Assembly (NCBI GenBank): GCA_013176395.1
Contig: JABMLP010000007.1
Coordinates: forward strand, 992,001 to 1,056,000
Length of the DNA: 64,000 bases
Source of the DNA: Venturia oleaginea
Lineage: Eukaryota; Ascomycota; Dothideomycetes; Venturiales; Venturiaceae
Direction of reading: 5' to 3'
Shown here: one piece after another, positions 9,059 through 20,051 of the stretch
How positions within the stretch are numbered: the first letter of the stretch is position 1
Layout: every line of letters starts with the position of its first letter
Notes under the pieces: model-generated
Seen by the model: only the letters and a program-made list of their open reading frames with translations
Databases searched by the model: none
What the model was told of the DNA's origin: nothing
Translations under genes and position numbers: made by a program

Positions 9059-10288
9059 TCAGCTTGGTCCCCTCCCACCAGAAAACAACCTCCACCAACC
9101 CCTCTTCCTATGACCACTCTCCAATCCTGTATCTCTAGCCCACGTCCTATCTCTCATCTCCTCGTTCTTCCTCCCCATCTCCTCAGCATCCCACGGTCTA
9201 TTCCACCGACTCATCGGAATCTCTCCAATATTAGTGCTGGCCTTCGAGATAAAAGTATGCATACTTGGCGTCAATTTCTCTGTTCTCCTACTCTGCACTG
9301 CCGGCACAGGTGCATACGGTACGAACTCGATGTTTTCTTCCACGCTTCCTATACAAGGTGGCAATGGCGAGAGCGGGTAGGGCGGGTGAATGATGAGGCC
9401 TTCGTGGTCGGGTACTTGGCGTCGGAATCCTGGGGTAGAGGGGGCCCATGTGTAGGGATTTGGTATTGCGCTTGGAGCGTGGGGGTGATGTGAGAAACCT
9501 GGAGTTGGGGGTTCTGAGTATGCTGGTGGAGGAGTTGATGATCCCTTCGTTGATACGCTCGTTGAAGACTTTGTCCTTCGTGCTCGTGGGCGTACTATAG
9601 CGAGTTCAGGTCTCGCCGAATCACGCAATTGGATGCGGCGTACTTCTGGCGCGCGCGGCTCTTTAGTGTCGCGGCTCGTTTGTTTGGATAGTTTAGAGGT
9701 CGCTTTCAGAGAGGCTTTTGACTCTGGACTGGTGAGTTTGCGTGGGCAGCCTCGGACGCAGTGGCCCTTCTCGGTCGGGTGAGTGCATCGCCGTCGTTCG
9801 TCGTGGAGGGACAAGGCTGAACGGGACATTCTGGCATTCAATTGGGAGAGGGCTTCGAGGGCTTCTTGCCTAGAAAGCTCTGATAGAGATGTCAAGTATC
9901 TGTAGTCTAATTGCTTCTTTTTCTGGCCACAGCTCAGGAAGCTTGAAATGATGCTGAGTAGACCCGCATTGAGTCTTCTTATGGCTCGCGCGAGAGAGGC
10001 TGAGGCGATGGCTAAAAGGGCGATTAACATTGTGGTATTCTCATGGATTAGGGTATAATGCTCACAATCACCAACGGCATATCGGTCCCCATTGGCTCTG
10101 TAATTCCTCTCATATTCTCTCTGTATCTCGACAGGTCCCTGTCGCAAGCTCATGGACAATCTCAACTCGTCCCCTCGTAGCGCTTCCTTCTTCTTCTTTT
10201 TGCGCTGTTCCCTGAGATTCTTAAAGTAGTCGAGTGATCGAGTAAATGTGATGATGAGCGAGCTAACTGACGAGTCGGTGGTCTGCAT
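9059..10288 (-). CDS. Hypothetical low-complexity protein with a hydrophobic segment
   Basis: A 409-aa intronless frame from ATG 10288. Residues 1-75 are charged with a KKKKK run and resemble the N-terminus of an ascomycete family I cannot name (YERNYRANGDRYAVGD). Residues 86-118 form a hydrophobic stretch (MLIALLAIASASLARAIRRL...) that may be a membrane segment. A region of about 60 residues follows with CTHPTEKGHCVRGCP, a possible metal or disulfide cluster. The C-terminal half is Pro/Ser/Arg-rich and probably disordered (STPPPAYSEPPTPGFSHH). No catalytic motif is visible. A real gene is likely because the frame is long and its composition is protein-like; the function is unknown. Confidence 0.6.
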   Translation of the reverse strand: MQTTDSSVSSLIITFTRSLDYFKNLREQRKKKKKEALRGDELRLSMSLRQGPVEIQREYERNYRANGDRYAVGDCEHYTLIHENTTMLIALLAIASASLARAIRRLNAGLLSIISSFLSCGQKKKQLDYRYLTSLSELSRQEALEALSQLNARMSRSALSLHDERRRCTHPTEKGHCVRGCPRKLTSPESKASLKATSKLSKQTSRDTKEPRAPEVRRIQLRDSARPELAIVRPRARRTKSSTSVSTKGSSTPPPAYSEPPTPGFSHHPHAPSAIPNPYTWAPSTPGFRRQVPDHEGLIIHPPYPLSPLPPCIGSVEENIEFVPYAPVPAVQSRRTEKLTPSMHTFISKASTNIGEIPMSRWNRPWDAEEMGRKNEEMRDRTWARDTGLESGHRKRGWWRLFSGGRGPS

Positions 10289-10963
10289 CTTGGATGGCAG
10301 TACGCATGGAATAGATTAACTGCGGGGTCCCTTTGTGTACAGTTCGCAGCGGGAACACACCTAAGTATGTATCTCAGATAAACAGCTTAGAGGCTAGACG
10401 ATTCATGAAAACGGCCGATAGGAACAGGATGGAGCAAGGCCAAGGATGCTTATAGCACCAGCGCCTATAAAAGTAACAAATGGGTAACAAGAAACAATGG
10501 ATATCCCCGCTTGTGCGTTTGGAGAGATGCTTGATGCAGCGGTGCATGCATTTCATCACGCAGGTGCCATGATTCGATACAATACCCACCAGTTCGTGCC
10601 AATCAAAAGCCGTCGTCTGATTAGGATGTGCTGCGTAAATCGAGACTTGACATGCTTCGGGTGCTTCACTTCCTGTTGATAGTCAGGACTCTGTCCCGCC
10701 ATTGGTCTGGCACTGATGATGTTTCTGCACACTTCTTGTTGCCTTTTCTTGTGCTGTGTCTTGTTCGAGGCGTGTTCGCATGCCCTATTCATGTCTCTGA
10801 TCGAGTGTAGATCAGGATAGGATGCCACAGTGGAGAAGGCTGCGTATCAGAAGGTGCTATTGAATTGCATGCACTACTAAGGTAGACGTCATGCACTGTT
10901 CACTGCCTCCATCCATTGCCTTCTGCAACTAAACGCCCGTCTCTTGTCCACCTCGAAGACGCT
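10289..10963. other. Intergenic region, nothing recognised
   Basis: 675 bp between the start of the hypothetical gene and the 3' end of the FHA-protein gene. Only short, unconvincing frames are seen. Confidence 0.4.
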
Positions 10964-11995
10964 TCACTCCGAAGCCGGAAGCATGAAGACATACTCCCTC
11001 TCACTAAGACCAATCTTCATCATATCCTTGTCCCTGACTTCGAAATATCTGCTGCCCTCCAGCCTTTCTCCGTTCAACTCGGTTCCATTAGCACTTTCCA
11101 AATCCAGAAGGTAAGGTCTGACGACATTTGTCCTATCACCGAACTCGTTGATCTTGACGCTGTGCCTGAATTGTATGACTGCATGCTGTTTGCTAGTGCT
11201 GGGATGCTCAACTAAGACATCAGTCACTGCTGCTTCACGTCCTATGAGCCAGCAACTTCGCGTGTGGAGAGGCACTGTGTCTACCAAAGCGTCGCCCTTG
11301 AAAATGTACATCCTCCATGCCTGCGAAGCTGGCGGCTTTCGAGCTTCTGGCGGCTCGTTGTATTTGAGCACGATTTTCGTTCCTGCCACGGTATTTGACT
11401 CTTTCGCCAGGAGTCCAGAATTTCCAAAGTTGGGCTTCTCCTTTATGATTGGCGCTTCCATTGTTCCATCTCCCGATTCACCATTGAAAGCAACCTGCTG
11501 ATCAGGCAAAGGCTTCCGCCATCGTTCATGTGGGCTTCGAGGAGGTGGGCTGCGTACAGCTTTGCGCTTTCTTGATGGACTTCCCGAGGTCGATGGGTCA
11601 CATCGTCTTCGCGGGGGAGGACTTTGCGATCGTTTGGGTGAAAGCGAATACCGGTCTCTTCGACGTCTTCGTGGTGGACTGTTGGAGCGGCCGGGTCTGT
11701 ATGGACTTGTACTTCGAGATTTCGAGTGCGAGCGTCTTCGTCTTTTGGGGGGCGGTGAGGCGGATCCATCTCGCCGGGAGCGGTCGCCTCGTCGAGAGGA
11801 AGGATGCGACGATCCTACGTTGAGTTTTGCTGACCGCCTCTCACTGCCTCTTGCTCTTGAGCGTGAACGTGGGCGATCCTTGCGCCTGTTATCGCGAGGA
11901 GGGCGATCAGATTCAGATTCAGATTCGGATTCCGAGCCTGATGGGTCGCGGCGGCTCTTGTACGTGTCACGGCGACGCCGTTGGTCCTCGGGCAT
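10964..11995 (-). CDS. pml1: FHA-domain splicing factor, Pml1/SNIP1 type (RES complex)
   Basis: A 343-aa intronless protein. Residues 1-160 are Arg/Ser-rich with RS dipeptides and SESESESES-type acidic serine runs, as in SR-like proteins. The linker KPNFGNSGLLAKESNT precedes the domain, as is typical of the SNIP1/Pml1 family. The FHA domain (about 205-335) shows the phosphothreonine-binding signature: LIGRE, HPSTSKQHAVIQF and ESANGTELNG. Known: Pml1 with Bud13 and Snu17/Ist3 forms the pre-mRNA retention and splicing (RES) complex in the nucleus; human SNIP1 is the counterpart. The start ATG at 11995 opens directly into the RS region. The gene is divergent from the coiled-coil gene at 12797, with 801 bp between, and its upstream region carries 15-bp tandem repeats. 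Confidence 0.88.
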   Translation of the reverse strand: MPEDQRRRRDTYKSRRDPSGSESESESESDRPPRDNRRKDRPRSRSRARGSERRSAKLNVGSSHPSSRRGDRSRRDGSASPPPKRRRRSHSKSRSTSPYRPGRSNSPPRRRRRDRYSLSPKRSQSPPPRRRCDPSTSGSPSRKRKAVRSPPPRSPHERWRKPLPDQQVAFNGESGDGTMEAPIIKEKPNFGNSGLLAKESNTVAGTKIVLKYNEPPEARKPPASQAWRMYIFKGDALVDTVPLHTRSCWLIGREAAVTDVLVEHPSTSKQHAVIQFRHSVKINEFGDRTNVVRPYLLDLESANGTELNGERLEGSRYFEVRDKDMMKIGLSEREYVFMLPASE

Positions 11996-12030
11996 GGCGG
12001 TCGAGGTCCTTTTCGAGTTCTGCGGTGAGG

Positions 12031-12167
12031 AGGAGGCGTGTTGGTGTTGGTGTTGGTGTTGGTGTTCGTGTTGTTTTTGTTCCCCTTGGTCCCCTTGTGC
12101 CTTGTTCCCTTGTGCCTTGTTCCCTTGTGCCTTGTTCCCTTGTGCCTTGTTCCCTTGTGCCTTGTCC
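12031..12167. repeat. Minisatellite upstream of pml1: TTGGTG tract and five 15-bp units
   Basis: A short GGTGTT/TTGGTG run (12031-12063) is followed by five tandem copies of CCTTGTGCCTTGTTC from about 12093 to 12167, then degenerate CCCTTGT-type repeats to about 12230. It lies in the presumed promoter or 5' leader of pml1, where the leader strand reads GAACAAGGCACAAGG repeatedly. Confidence 0.85.
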
Positions 12168-12312
12168 CTTGTCTCTTTTCCCTTGCCTTTTTCCCTTCCC
12201 TTGTCCCTTGTCCCTTTTCCCTTGTCGAGACTACGGAGAATATTCCAACTGCAGTGGAGCCTCAGACCAGCGTGACGAAACTTTGTTTACTCGTAGTTCT
12301 AGCGAGTGGCCG

Positions 12313-12397
12313 AGTCAGTCAACCAGACCTAGTTAAAGCATCCTCATTCTCCTCGACGCAGTCAGTCAACAAGACCTAATTTAAAGCATCCTCATTC
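12313..12397. repeat. Direct repeat of 37-38 bp, period 47
   Basis: Copies at 12313-12349 and 12360-12397 share AGTCAGTCAAC, AGACCTA and TTAAAGCATCCTCATTC, with two substitutions and one extra T. The repeat lies between the divergent pml1 and coiled-coil genes. Confidence 0.85.
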
Positions 12398-12796
12398 CAT
12401 GTCTCCCTCACCGGGTAGCTACGCACCGGCGCAATTCTCCAGCCAAGGTGACCCTGAGAATCCAGCCCTGTCCGTCACCCGCAAAAACCAGCCAGCCATG
12501 GTAGCGAAATATCCCCTTCCATGCTCCCGTTGCACTCCTTGCCCCTCCAGCACACCATCATATATCTCCGTGGCGCGTCGCCTCCTGTGACAGTACTTGA
12601 ACAGCTTGAAGACATTCGACTTCTCCACCAGAATTGTCATCTTCTTCACCAATCCTCTGCCAACCAATCCTTTGCCGAATACACCCGGCTCGTCCCAGAA
12701 TGCGAGTGGAGATACTTCCGCCTCACAATGATTGGCAAGCTTCAGGTCTGGCGAGGTGAGCGAGGCGAGCAGAAAAAGGAAGCTCAGCATGATAAA

Positions 12797-15381
12797 ATGC
12801 GTGTCGGAGCATTTGTACCTTTCGACGATTGGGACCACAAATCGAAAGATGCATCGCCGAACAAGTCTGTTGCTGTTCCAAAGAAGGTAAATACTGACAT
12901 CTGGTAGCGAGCGCAGGGACTTATCTCCAGATCATTATCACTGTCGCATCGCATCCCATCGCATTCCACAACATCTACTAATGCGAAGGATAGCGAGCAC
13001 CACGACTGTCCATAGGTCGACGCTCCTTCTCGCTGGGTCCTTCCAAGTCCGATGAGCATCGCTTCCATACCCAACCTGCAAGCCAGGATCTTTCCTTGTT
13101 CTCCAACATACATGCCACCAGTGCAAGCCTGGATACACCTCCCTCCTCCTCTGCCTTCCACCCCTCTCCTCCACAACCACAAACCACCGACCAAAACCAC
13201 TCATTATATCGTACACGATCGCGAACCGCTCCTCCAGCACCGACTCCGATCGACAATACTCCATCTCCATCGGAAGACAAGCCTTTGCCGTTGACGATAG
13301 ACTTCGACCAGGCGAGAGAGCGATCATCCTCTATATCGGGTCGGCGGCCAAGCATCCAGACAGTACAGGATGATAGTAGGTTATCGTATGGCGCGTCAAT
13401 ATCCCGGCCGAAGACGAGTTCGAGTGTCGACCTTCCACTTCAACAGAAACGTAGCGGATCTTTCACGCGTCCACCTGCTGCGACTCCTACATACTCGCTA
13501 ACTCCTACCATTACTCCACAGCCCAGTCGAAGGCCGTCGATCAATGGAGTTCAGAACAACCGAGCAGCACGCGACACTCTGAATAAAAGCAACAGCACCG
13601 CTTCGACAAATGGATATGGGCCCGGGAACCGAGCCTCTTCGTCCTCCAGGACGAGCATCAACACTCAGAGCACACCCAAGATCAAGGGATTGAGATCGCC
13701 AATTGAGCAGACTTCAATCCTCGATGAAGTAGAAGGGACCCTCAACGCGACCATCACCGAACTGCAAGAATTGCAGACGGGTTATGGCGATGACAACGCA
13801 AACAACACTTCGACGAGCCAACGAAGGAGACCCACAGAGCCTCCAAAGAGCGCGCCGGCAAGTCAAGGATATTTCACGCGTGGATCGCCATACCCGTCCA
13901 GCTTCACTCCCAATTCCCTCCCGCCTACCCCGGTCGTGGCTATTCCTGGCGAAAATAATGATCAAGTACATTCGGTACAATCCAAATACGACAAACAAAA
14001 GCGCAATCTGCACACAGCACTGGTAGAAAATGACACCCTGAAAAAACAGCTCAGCCTGCTCCAAACCCGTCTCGCAAACAATGACACCATCCAGATCGAG
14101 AGAGATCAGTTTGAAGAGATGTATCAGGATTCTCAGGCCAATTTGCAAGAATCTGTGACGCACGGTCAGACGCTGATAGACAAGTTGAAGTTATCACGCG
14201 ACAACGAAGAGGCATCACGAAATAATGTGGCGGAGCTCAAACATAGGCTGGAAGAGGCGAACATGCACAAACTGGACGCGCTACACCATCATCACGAGTT
14301 GGAGGAGGAACTGAAGCTGATTATGAAGAATCAAGAAGCGTTGCGGGAAGAGAGGGAAAGACTGGAGCAAAAGAGATTGTCGTTCGAGGCCGGTAAAGCA
14401 GTGCTCCGTCTTGAGATTGCAAAATTACCAGCTCTACACCAAGAGATCGCCAAGTTACGACAGAGGCCTCAACAGTCGGCTCTTGAAGAAGCGCTGAACA
14501 AACAGAAAGCAGCAGAAGAGCGAGCCAGAAAATTGGAACAGCAGCTTGGTGACGGTAGAGCAGATCTCCCATCAATTATCGCAGACCTGGGCTTCAAAAT
14601 GGAGGATCTCCAACAAGGATTGACCGATAAGGATCGACGAATCGAGGAACTCGAATCGGCCAATAAAGTATTGTCAAAAAATGTTAAATGCGAGAGAAAC
14701 TTTGCGAGCAGGATTCGAGGTCTCGAGCGCACGGTAGCAGAGCAACACAAGACATTTCGCACAATCCAGGCTGAAAGAGATCAACTCCGACAGCTGATTC
14801 ACACCGAGTTTCGACGAACAGCGAATGAAGTGCAAAAACGACAACATCCCGCTACGGCCCTGCTGGAGAAGAAAGTCGATGTCGATGCTGCTATCATGGA
14901 GGTTCGGAAAAGGGCTCAGGGGTTCCTCTGTTCGCAAAAGCGTCGAGAAGATGATCCGACAGCGCCCTGCGATGTGAGAATCGAAGAACTTGAACAAGAA
15001 ATTGACTATCACGTCAAAGATATCGTTCTTTACAAGCTTGATGTCAAGGGCTACAAAAAGGACCTCAAGCGCGTGCAAACAAAATTGGCGAGACTAGAGG
15101 AAATCTGTTCGCATGGGAATGGATTGATGAGTCCGTGCTCGAGTAAAGATTCTAACACGACGAGACCGAGTATTTCATCCAGGGATTCGGAAAATTCCGT
15201 CACGCAAGCTGTTGGTGGGATTACCAATGGCAAGGACGTTTTGAGTACTGACGACGAAGTCTCGCCATCGGGACAGAGTAGAGGAAGGGCCCAGAGTGTT
15301 TACTACAGTCTTAATAGCAGTCCAGTGTCAACTCCGAAGAAAGAGACGGGGAGTTTTAATTTCGTGGGGGCGGGACTCTGA
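12797..15381 (+). CDS. Fungal coiled-coil protein with disordered N-terminus
   Basis: Two exons, 12797-12886 and 12994-15381, joined across a 107-bp intron (donor GTAAAT, branch region CTACTAATG, acceptor TAG). This gives 825 residues beginning MRVGAFVPFDDWDHKSKD. Residues 1-290 are Ser/Pro/Thr-rich and probably disordered. From about residue 300 to 700 there is a long heptad pattern (KQLSLLQTRL, RLEEANMHKLDAL, ELEEELKLIMK, RIRGLERTVAEQHK), so an extended coiled coil. The tail is again Ser-rich (SRGRAQSVYYSLNSSPVSTP). The first exon was placed because its phase-0 ATG joins in frame with no stop. No catalytic domain; a scaffold or cytoskeleton-linked role is only a guess. Confidence 0.75.
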
Positions 15382-15900
15382 TTCTTGAGTCTCTCCGTTG
15401 ATTATGGGATTGGTTGGGTGTTTCGGTGTTCAATATTGTACTAATAGATCAAAAGTGGAGATTGGAATGACTTTCGATAGTCGTAGGTAGGTCGGCATTT
15501 GGGGATGACACTTGTTTGGGGAGGATGATGATATAGAGATTTGATACTACCCGCCTGACTGCCGTTGTTTAGAATACCCCATCATGTTTGTATTGGACTG
15601 CTTAGCCCGTTATTTATTAAATCTGATACTTGGACATTGGTTCGAAGCACGATGCCGATCCGTTTGACGATTTCTTCTTGAATTTTAGTTAGAAGCTCGG
15701 AAAATCTTGGCAACATTTCTTTTAGAAGTGGGAAGGCAATTGAATGATCGCTCTCACTGTTCCAGGTTTCGTGCTGCGATTTCTTAGGGTCTGACTTTGA
15801 AATAACGATGTGATTCCCAGATCTAGGGAGCCTAAGTAGTCTCACGCCAAGATAAAGTCCCGAAATCCAACGTGATAATCATGCACAACTTTAACTTCGT
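15382..15900. other. Convergent intergenic region
   Basis: The 3' flanks of the coiled-coil gene (plus) and the J-protein gene (minus). No further gene or repeat seen. Confidence 0.4.
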
Positions 15901-16857
15901 TCAATTGTATTTCCTTCGTAGATCATTGTCTCTTTTCACTGGAACTCCGTTGTCACAGATATCCATGTCAAGCATCATCTTCTTTACGTTTTCGTTATGG
16001 TAGGCCTCTGGATCTCTGTCCCGCAGAAATTCTTCAATCCTCTGCTCTTTGTTCCATCCACTCTTCGCGCCTTTGTATCGATGTAGCTCCGCCAATGCCT
16101 TGTCATGTGCCGCATCCCGTTGAGCGATAAATGACTGGGACATGTTGTCCGCCCTCGTCGCCTGCCCGATGCCTGCCAGCACAGCCAAAAACGCCACAAT
16201 TGATATGAAGGCCGAGTTTGAGAGAAAAACTGGTCTCTGTGGACCGGTTCGAACAGGATCTCCAGGTTTACGAAACTCATCGTACCATTTCTCCCAGTCC
16301 TCCCATGTTGCGTTATCCATTGCTGCTTTTCGCGCTTCGGTTGTATATTTGAAGTCTGGCACAATTGTTTCTGCCAGATCTTTGCCTACCCATCCTGCAC
16401 CGAAGAGATCGTATGCAGCGCGTTTTGAAGGATCTGATAGTATAGAGTGAGCGTTCAGCGTCAGTCTGTATCGATCGAGGCGAGCCTGGGTGGAGAGAGA
16501 GGAAATGGCGTCAGGGTGATCGTGTCTGTCTGGGTGATACAGCTTGACGAGGCTGTAGAAGCGGTCCGTCTTGCAATATACTGCATCCCGCTGCACCTGT
16601 AGAATCTGGTATGGCGTGGGGACCCGCTGTGGTGGCTCTGGATTCGGCCATGATATCTCGGCCTCGTCCTGAGACGATTGCTTCTTAGCCAGAGGCGGAG
16701 GACCGTCTTTCACGGTGGCGTAGGATTGTCTCGAGTGACATTGTGTTTTGGTCCTAGGTAATGACGTCTTCGATTTGGACGTGTATAGGTGTGGAATTGG
16801 GAGACAAAGGGCGTTGTAGGAGGAGAGGAGGACGGCGGGCTTAGTCTTTGATAACAT
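15901..16857 (-). CDS. Mitochondrial membrane-anchored J-domain protein
   Basis: 318 residues with no intron. The N-terminus is rich in Ser, Thr, Lys and Arg and poor in acidic residues (MLSKTKPAVLLSSYNALC), as in mitochondrial presequences. The J domain spans about 80-155: TPYQILQV, the invariant HPD in VKLYHPDRHDHPD and SILSDPSKRAAYDLFG. A hydrophobic stretch at about 213-232 (SAFISIVAFLAVLAGIG) probably spans a membrane. The charged C-terminus contains RIEEFLRDRDPEAY. Known: HPD stimulates Hsp70 ATPase activity. The architecture (presequence, J domain, one membrane span) resembles the DNAJC30-like group of inner-membrane J-proteins, but the exact orthologue is not certain. It likely works with mitochondrial Hsp70. 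Confidence 0.8.
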   Translation of the reverse strand: MLSKTKPAVLLSSYNALCLPIPHLYTSKSKTSLPRTKTQCHSRQSYATVKDGPPPLAKKQSSQDEAEISWPNPEPPQRVPTPYQILQVQRDAVYCKTDRFYSLVKLYHPDRHDHPDAISSLSTQARLDRYRLTLNAHSILSDPSKRAAYDLFGAGWVGKDLAETIVPDFKYTTEARKAAMDNATWEDWEKWYDEFRKPGDPVRTGPQRPVFLSNSAFISIVAFLAVLAGIGQATRADNMSQSFIAQRDAAHDKALAELHRYKGAKSGWNKEQRIEEFLRDRDPEAYHNENVKKMMLDMDICDNGVPVKRDNDLRRKYN

Positions 16858-17456
16858 GAGGAAGAGCAGACGTTTGATACCTCATCTTGGGGTTGGAGGA
16901 ACCAGAGGAGGGAGAGGGGAGGGTGAGGGTCAAACGAGCACATTAATAAGGCTACGCGATCGCTCCGAGAAGGGCACTAATCCGGCGTCTCTACTCACGT
17001 GATCTCAACTGGCATCCTGCATCTTTTTTCTCTACCTTCACTCATTCGTCTTGAAAAAACAGCACACACAGCGAGAACTCAATTTTTGGAATTTACAGAA
17101 GTATCATCTAAAGATCATCAAAACACCTCTGCCAGTGGCCGCTCCGGCCTCTAGAGGCCATCGCGCGTCCCTCAGCGTCGATGAGATACCTCTAGAGTCG
17201 CCGTCGCGGCCACGGCAGAGCAAGCAGACGAATACATGAGCAAGCTACACGAACGATGCGTCCACCAAAGACAACAGCAACCATCTAGTCACCATCTCCC
17301 GGCTAGTCCATCACCCCAGATGACACTGCAACGCTCCGAGTCGACGAGTCACTGCTAGAACGGCAATACCTTCAACACAACTCAAACACCAGACGCCCGG
17401 TGTGCAACAATCGGCACCACACACCACTGCAACGACTAGACAACCTCTCCCAACGT
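16858..17456. other. Intergenic region upstream of the J-protein gene
   Basis: Contains the presumed promoter of the J-protein gene and short frames that match nothing known. It leads into the nested tandem repeat that follows. Confidence 0.4.
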
Positions 17457-17460
17457 CTTG

Positions 17461-18166
17461 GCAAACCGTCCTGCTACAAGCTGTTGCCCAGAGCCTTGAG
17501 CCTCTCCCCAAACTGTTGCCTCCCAGTTATGGCATTGGCAAGAGTAGGTGCGCGACACAGTAAGTAGTAAGGACGCATAGAAGGAGCCTATTGGCGGCAA
17601 ATCCCCTCCCTGTAAGCTAGCAGACGTAGCCTTGAGCCTCTCCCCAGACTGTTGCGTCCCAGTTATGGCAGTGGCAAGAGTAGGTGCGCGATATAGCAAG
17701 CAGGGAGGGCGACTAGCAGCAGATAGGCTCCGACTATAAGACGACAGGTCTACAACACAATCGGTGCGACACGATACGGCAGCTGCTAGAGAACCTCATC
17801 TACTATCGTCTCCGCAAACCGTCCTGCTGCAAGCTGATGTCCAGAGCCTTGAGCCTCTCCCCAAACTGTTGCGTCCCAGTTATGGCATTGGCAAGAGTAG
17901 GTGCGCAACACAGTAAGCAGTAAGGACGTATAGAAGGAGCTTATTGGCGGCAAATCCCCTCCCTACAAGCCAGCAGACGTAGCCTTGAGCCTCTCCCCAG
18001 ACTGTTGCGTCCCAGTTATGGCATTGGCAAGAGTAGGAGCGCGATATAGCAAGCAGGGAGAGCGACTAGCAGCAGGTAGGCTCCGACTATAAGACGGCAG
18101 GTCTATAGCACGATCGGCGCCATACAATACGGCAGCTACCAGACAGCCTCGTCTACGGGCATACCC
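17461..18166. repeat. Nested tandem repeat: two 353-bp units, each with an inner 136-bp duplication
   Basis: Unit 1 starts at 17461 (GCAAACCGTCCTGCT) and unit 2 at 17814 with the same start. The core GCCTTGAGCCTCTCCCC occurs at 17493, 17629, 17846 and 17982, so spacings alternate 136, 217 and 136 bp. Each core is followed by a shared stretch including GTCCCAGTTATGGCA and GGCAAGAGTAGG. Copies differ by scattered substitutions. Minus-strand frames across the repeats are short and broken, so I do not call a gene. It may be a satellite-like array or the remains of a repeat-containing element. Confidence 0.85.
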
Positions 18167-18689
18167 GGAGTATCACACCCAAGCAGCGAAATCACGACTA
18201 CGATGGTTACTATTGTCTCCAGCATCACACAACCAAATACACTGCCGCATGGGAATCTGGTGCAAGGCAACTTTCACAAGCAGAAACATACTTAGGGAAC
18301 CCATTGGCCTTGAGGGATAAGGCGAAACAGATAGACAAAGCTGAGCACTAGAGGGAGACTGTAGGTAGAAGGATAGCGAAACACGAGGCATTGCCTCTTG
18401 AGTCTACATAGCACAGATATACTAGCAGAGTGACCAGTATCTACAAGAGCCAGCGGGCATTTGGAGATACTGGTTAAGGGAAAAGAGGGAGGAACGAAGG
18501 GACAGCTGGTCTTGTTTCAGTGAACGGGGCGAAGTGGGGCGCGGTGGATTATATAATCTATCACGTGTCGGCTGTCTAATGAAGTCCTCCTAACCGGACA
18601 TAGCTGCGTGATTAAGCGGCTGCAACCGAGTAGGATAAAATCAATCAATCAATCAATCAATCACTCATTCGTCTTCCTTTTCTCCCCCC
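18167..18689. other. Region between the repeat and the Zn2Cys6 regulator
   Basis: No gene recognised. It includes a TATATAATC motif near 18549 and a TCAA tetranucleotide run (about 18641-18664). Confidence 0.4.
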
Positions 18690-20051
18690 TCAGCCCGGTG
18701 TCCTCAAACCGTGATAAGGCCTGCCAAACACCGGGAACCCATCCCGTAATTGCTCCTGTGGCCACTTCAGCCATGGCTGCCATTTCTCGTCCACGAAATC
18801 AACTATACCCTCAATACTCCGGCGCGTCCATCCCCTCAGATACCATTTCTTGTCCCAGGGAGCTACCATGATCGCAAAGTGGGCAAATATCGCCAAAGCT
18901 CCGCCATCAAACTCTCTCAACAGCGTCACAAACTCCTGGGGAATCAAGGCCGCCCATTTCCAGCAGATTCCTGGATCACTATGATCACTACTTCCGCCGT
19001 TTTCTTTCAACGCGATAATGACTTCGCTATAAACACCTTCAAGACTACGCAAGGGTTCGAGGAGAGTCTCTTGCTCTTCCTTCACAGGATACATAGTTTC
19101 AACCATCTTCCTCAGGCTGCTGAATTGGCCTGCAATGGCTTTTGGCAGAGAAGCCTCTCCGTTTCGAGGTGGATATATGCTTTTGTTCATCAGAGTGCTC
19201 AAGGGCCCATTGCTTAGCCACTCGTAGGCCACGCCCACGATGTCGCCTGTGCCTCGAATCAGAGTCAAGGGCTCAATGATGTTATCGATGGACAGAGTTT
19301 GTCCATTCGGTACAATCGTCCCATAACTCGAGAGAGCTAGACTTGTGGTAGCAATAAGGAGGGCAGTCGCAAGAAGGGCGTGACAGTTTCTGCTGGAAAG
19401 AGCTTGTATCTCCTCCCGGTACCGCGAAAGTGCCATGTTTTGGTAGGCCAAAGCAATTGGAGCCCACGAAGAACGCTCTTGTGGTCTAAGTGACGCAAGG
19501 TGCAGGGCCGTCATCCCTGCACGGAATCAGCAATCGATACATCTTTCAACGTCCGTCTGCTGGGACTCTTTACCCATTAGACCCTGCATCACGAACGGCC
19601 ACTCATGGGCTATTTCGGGAATGGCGAATCTCCAGATATGGATCATCTCTTTGATATGAATGAAAGAATTGCAAGTAATGGTACTGTAATGATGCATCAG
19701 ATACACAAGTCGAGTCGTTTCCTGATGCCGTCAGTCCCTTGCTTAGTGGTAAGAAAATTCGAGAGATCTGACTTGATTGAGAAAAGGATTTCTACAATTG
19801 ACACATAATTTTGAGCTCCGTGATGTTTCAGCAATGAGAAGGTCGCAGGACTCTTTGCGGCGGATGCAATGGGAGCAAGGTATTTTCTCGTCACACTATT
19901 TAACATAATTAGATTCACTCTAGCTTACCCCCTTAGGACAATTCTGAGAAGAATGCAATCATCAACTTACCTTCACCCGACGAGTTCGGCAATTTGTGCA
20001 ACCGTCTTTACTCTTCCGGTGACCTTGCCGTGTGAGTTTCTGTGCGCTCAT
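18690..20051 (-). CDS. Zn2Cys6 fungal transcription factor
   Basis: Four exons on the minus strand: 19971-20051, 19773-19895, 19574-19721 and 18690-19516, joining to 392 residues. The Zn2Cys6 cluster is split by intron 1: GCTNCRTRRVK in exon 1, then CDEKIPCSHCIRRKESC in exon 2, giving the CX2CX6CX6CX2CX6C pattern expected of this family. The C-terminal half (MHHYSTITC, HIWRFAIPEIAHEW, TALHLASL, LSIDNIIEPLTLIRGTGDIV) matches the fungal regulator domain seen in sterol-uptake (Upc2-like) and related factors. The intron 2 donor (CAA|GTCAGA) is weaker than the others but keeps the frame. The protein probably binds CGG-containing promoter sites in the nucleus; the targets are unknown. Its neighbours give no pathway clue. 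Confidence 0.85.

Noticed and set aside
12419..12838. 139-codon minus-strand frame with a hydrophobic start
   Set aside because: It overlaps the start of the coiled-coil gene (exon 1 at 12797) and shows no family pattern; likely a shadow.
17436..17699. Minus-strand frame within the nested repeat
   Set aside because: It is a translation of the tandem repeat and breaks in the second unit; composition does not look like a maintained protein.
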